Shown one piece after another: positions 5,854-7,400 of a DNA stretch of 7,400 nt (position 1 is its first letter; every line of letters starts with the position of its first letter). The position numbers were made by a program, and so were the translations under genes. Source of the stretch: Gammaproteobacteria bacterium (GTDB lineage Bacteria > Pseudomonadota > Gammaproteobacteria > QOAV01); NCBI GenBank assembly GCA_027067235.1, contig JALXFQ010000109.1:1-7400 (forward strand). The letters are read 5' to 3'. The notes under the pieces were generated by a model. The model was not told the DNA's origin. It saw only the letters and a list, made by a program, of their open reading frames with translations, and did not search any database.

Positions 5854-7206
5854 TCAGAACGGCATACCGGGTATCTTGCCCATGCCGCGCATCATCCGCG
5901 CCATGCCGCCGCCTTTCATCTTTTTCATCATTTTCTGCATCTGGGTAAACTGCTTCAGCAGCTTGTTGACATCCTGCACCCGGGTGCCGGAGCCAGCGGC
6001 AATGCGCTGTTTCCTTTTCGCCTTGATAATGGCGGGGCGACGCCGTTCCTGCGGCGTCATGGAGTTGATAATGGCAATCATCCGGACATTTTCACTGTCG
6101 TTGATCTGCGCCTTGACAGATTCCGGCACTCTGGACATGCCCGGCATCTTGTCCATCATCGCGGCCATGCCGCCCATCTTGCTGACCTGTTGCAGTTGCT
6201 CGCGCAGATCGTCGAGATCGAAGCCCTTGCCTTTTTTCAGTTTTCTGGCGAGCTTTTCGGCCTCTGCCCGGTCAACCTTGTGCTGGGTTTCCTCGATCAG
6301 GCTGAGTACATCGCCCATGCCGAGTATGCGCGAAGCCAGGCGTTCCGGATGAAAAGCTTCCAGGCCGTCGATTTTCTCGCCGGTGCCGAGAAACTTGATG
6401 GGCTTGCCGGTCTGCGCACGGATGGTCAGCGCTGCGCCGCCGCGGGCGTCGCCATCGGTTTTGGTAAGTATAACGCCGGTCAGCGGCAAGGCTTCATTGA
6501 AAACCGCTGAAGACCGCACCGCATCCTGGCCGGTCATGCTGTCAGCCACAAACAGGGTTTCCACCGGCTTGACCGCGGCATGGACGCGCTGGATTTCATC
6601 CATCATCCCGGCGTCCACATGCAGCCGGCCGGCACTGTCCACGATGACCACGTCGATGGCTTTCTTACGCGCAAAGTCCAGCGCGTCGGTGGCGATATCC
6701 ACCGGCTTCTGACTGTTGTCGGACGGGAAAAACGCCGCATCGACTTCCGTCGCCAGCTTGCGCAACTGCTCGATGGCCGCCGGACGGTAGACATCCACGC
6801 TCACCAGCAACACGGATTTTTTCTCACGCTGTTTCAGGTGGCGCGCCAGCTTCGCAGCGGTGGTGGTCTTGCCAGCGCCCTGCAATCCTGCCAGCAGGAT
6901 TACCGCAGGCGGTCGGGCGGCCAGATTCAGGCCTTCATTGGCCTCGCCCATGAGACGCGTCAATTCCTCATGAACGACCTTGATCACCATCTGGCCGGGG
7001 TTCAGCGACTTCAACACTTCCTGCCCCACCGCGCGCTGCCTGACGTCTTCGACAAACTGTTTCGCCACCGGCAGGGCGACATCGGCTTCCAGCAGCGACA
7101 TGCGCACTTCACGCAGCGCCTCGCTGATATTGGCCTCGGTCAGACGGCCACGACCGCCGAGCCGGTCCAGTGCCCCCTTGAGGCGACTACCCAATTGTTC
7201 AAACAT
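5854..7206 (-). CDS. ffh: Signal recognition particle protein Ffh (SRP54 GTPase)
   Basis: Ffh with 4.5S RNA forms the bacterial signal recognition particle. It binds signal sequences emerging from the ribosome and, through GTP-dependent pairing with FtsY, delivers membrane proteins to SecYEG or YidC. The 450-residue length is normal. The N domain (about 1-95) has ALREVRMSLLEADVAL. The G domain carries the P-loop GLQGAGKTTT (107-116), DVYRPAA (138-144), DSAGR (190-194; DTAGR is commoner), TKTDGDARGG (248-257) and the following GTGE. The methionine-rich M domain (about 300-450) has the finger-loop region MMDKMPGM and the RNA-binding motif RKQRIAAGSG. The C-terminus is rich in Met, Gly and Lys. 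The ATG at 7206 has AGGGA 5 bases upstream. The gene diverges from a ypjD-like gene, and its leader may contain a strong hairpin. Confidence 0.98.
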   Translation of the reverse strand: MFEQLGSRLKGALDRLGGRGRLTEANISEALREVRMSLLEADVALPVAKQFVEDVRQRAVGQEVLKSLNPGQMVIKVVHEELTRLMGEANEGLNLAARPPAVILLAGLQGAGKTTTAAKLARHLKQREKKSVLLVSVDVYRPAAIEQLRKLATEVDAAFFPSDNSQKPVDIATDALDFARKKAIDVVIVDSAGRLHVDAGMMDEIQRVHAAVKPVETLFVADSMTGQDAVRSSAVFNEALPLTGVILTKTDGDARGGAALTIRAQTGKPIKFLGTGEKIDGLEAFHPERLASRILGMGDVLSLIEETQHKVDRAEAEKLARKLKKGKGFDLDDLREQLQQVSKMGGMAAMMDKMPGMSRVPESVKAQINDSENVRMIAIINSMTPQERRRPAIIKAKRKQRIAAGSGTRVQDVNKLLKQFTQMQKMMKKMKGGGMARMMRGMGKIPGMPF

Positions 7207-7238
7207 GTTTTTCCCTGATTCTCAACAACTTGAAAACC

Positions 7239-7276
7239 GCGCGCCGAAGGTCCAAAAAGACCCTTATCCGGCGCGC
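7239..7276 (-). other. Strong hairpin in the ffh/ypjD divergent region
   Basis: GCGCGCCG (7239-7246) is perfectly complementary to CGGCGCGC (7269-7276). Inside, AAGGTC (7247-7252) pairs with GACC-TT (7259-7265, one bulged C) around a CAAAAA loop. This makes about 14 pairs with a small internal bulge (ATC, 7266-7268). If ffh transcription starts near 7291, the hairpin is in its leader, about 32 bases before the ATG. Only GGTTTTC follows it on the minus strand, so it is not a classical terminator. It is not 4.5S RNA. Confidence 0.55.
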
Positions 7277-7291
7277 CCGTCAGTGTATAAT
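7264..7291 (+). promoter_or_regulatory. Probable promoter of the ypjD-like gene
   Basis: TATAAT (7286-7291) is a perfect -10 consensus on the plus strand. The best -35 is weak: TTATCC at 7264-7269 with a 16-base spacer, overlapping the hairpin arm. A start near 7298 would leave about 45 bases of leader before the proposed TTG start. Confidence 0.45.
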
Positions 7292-7297
7292 CCGCGC

Positions 7298-7326
7298 ATC
7301 ATATTACCTTTCGACCCGTCGATAAA
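7298..7326 (-). promoter_or_regulatory. Possible promoter of ffh
   Basis: On the minus strand, TTTATC (7326-7321) is followed after 17 bases by TATGAT (7303-7298). The -10 is good (five of six) and the -35 poor. The predicted start near 7291 lies on the -10 of the opposing ypjD-like promoter, so the two would compete for polymerase. It gives a leader of about 85 bases that contains the hairpin. Confidence 0.3.
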
Positions 7327-7342
7327 CACAGGCGCCAAGACA

Positions 7343-7400
7343 TTGTTGCAAATACTTCCCGCTGTCTTCTACTTTGCTTCAGGTGTGCTGCTGACCATGT
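7343..7400 (+). CDS. Start of a membrane protein, probably YpjD/CorE-like cytochrome c assembly family; cut by the window edge
   Basis: Only about 19 codons are present, and they read as the first hydrophobic segment of a membrane protein (LLQILPAVFYFASGVLLTM). The call rests mainly on position: in gammaproteobacteria ypjD is commonly transcribed divergently from ffh. There is no in-frame ATG near the start. TTG at 7343 or 7346 follows a weak AGGCG. A GTG at 7283 is in frame but would overlap the -10 element. A perfect TATAAT lies about 50 bases upstream. The identity is inferred from context, not from sequence motifs. Confidence 0.5.
   Translation, partial: MLQILPAVFYFASGVLLTM

Noticed and set aside
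5570..6352. A 260-codon plus-strand open frame with a hydrophobic-looking product
   Set aside because: It is the antisense shadow of the Met-rich M domain of ffh and of the ffh/SPOR gap. Repeated CAT and CAGC-type codons explain the hydrophobic run.
7239..7276. 4.5S (SRP) RNA next to ffh
   Set aside because: The hairpin is only 38 bases long and lacks the conserved GGAAGC-type tetraloop and internal loops of SRP RNA.

Overview
This window is from a GC-rich bacterial chromosome, almost certainly a gammaproteobacterium. The evidence is gene order. A block of ffh followed by rpsP-rimM-trmD-rplS lies on the minus strand and diverges from a gene that fits ypjD, as in Enterobacteria and Pseudomonas. 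The XerD and PcnB sequences are also clearly of the gammaproteobacterial type. I cannot name the genus. All complete genes are on the minus strand, so transcription runs from high to low coordinates. Only the truncated gene at the right edge is on the plus strand.

In transcription order from the right: (1) A divergent control region (about 7207-7342) separates the ypjD-like gene (+, cut by the right edge) from ffh (-). It holds a strong hairpin and apparently overlapping promoters. (2) ffh encodes the signal recognition particle GTPase. (3) Between ffh and rpsP sits a 394-residue exported or membrane-anchored protein with what I read as three tandem SPOR-like domains. It has a GTG start and its own probable promoter, and is the least ordinary gene here. 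(4) The translation operon rpsP-rimM-trmD-rplS (ribosomal protein S16, 16S processing factor, tRNA m1G37 methyltransferase, ribosomal protein L19) is tightly packed. It begins at a promoter that overlaps a terminator-like hairpin and ends at a clear intrinsic terminator at 2353-2380. (5) ogt-like (O6-alkylguanine-DNA alkyltransferase) and xerD (chromosome-dimer recombinase) overlap by 14 bp and end at a second intrinsic terminator (934-954). (6) pcnB (poly(A) polymerase I) starts at a non-ATG codon and runs off the left edge.

Functionally this is mostly core housekeeping: protein targeting, ribosome and tRNA maturation, DNA repair, dimer resolution and RNA polyadenylation. I see no phage genes, insertion sequences, CRISPR, tRNA or rRNA, toxin-antitoxin pairs or defence system. 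No intergenic gap exceeds 300 bases. The points worth a second look are the triple-SPOR protein, the nested promoter and terminator ahead of rpsP, a possibly leaderless ogt transcript, an apparent arginine-finger substitution in the alkyltransferase, and the ffh leader hairpin.
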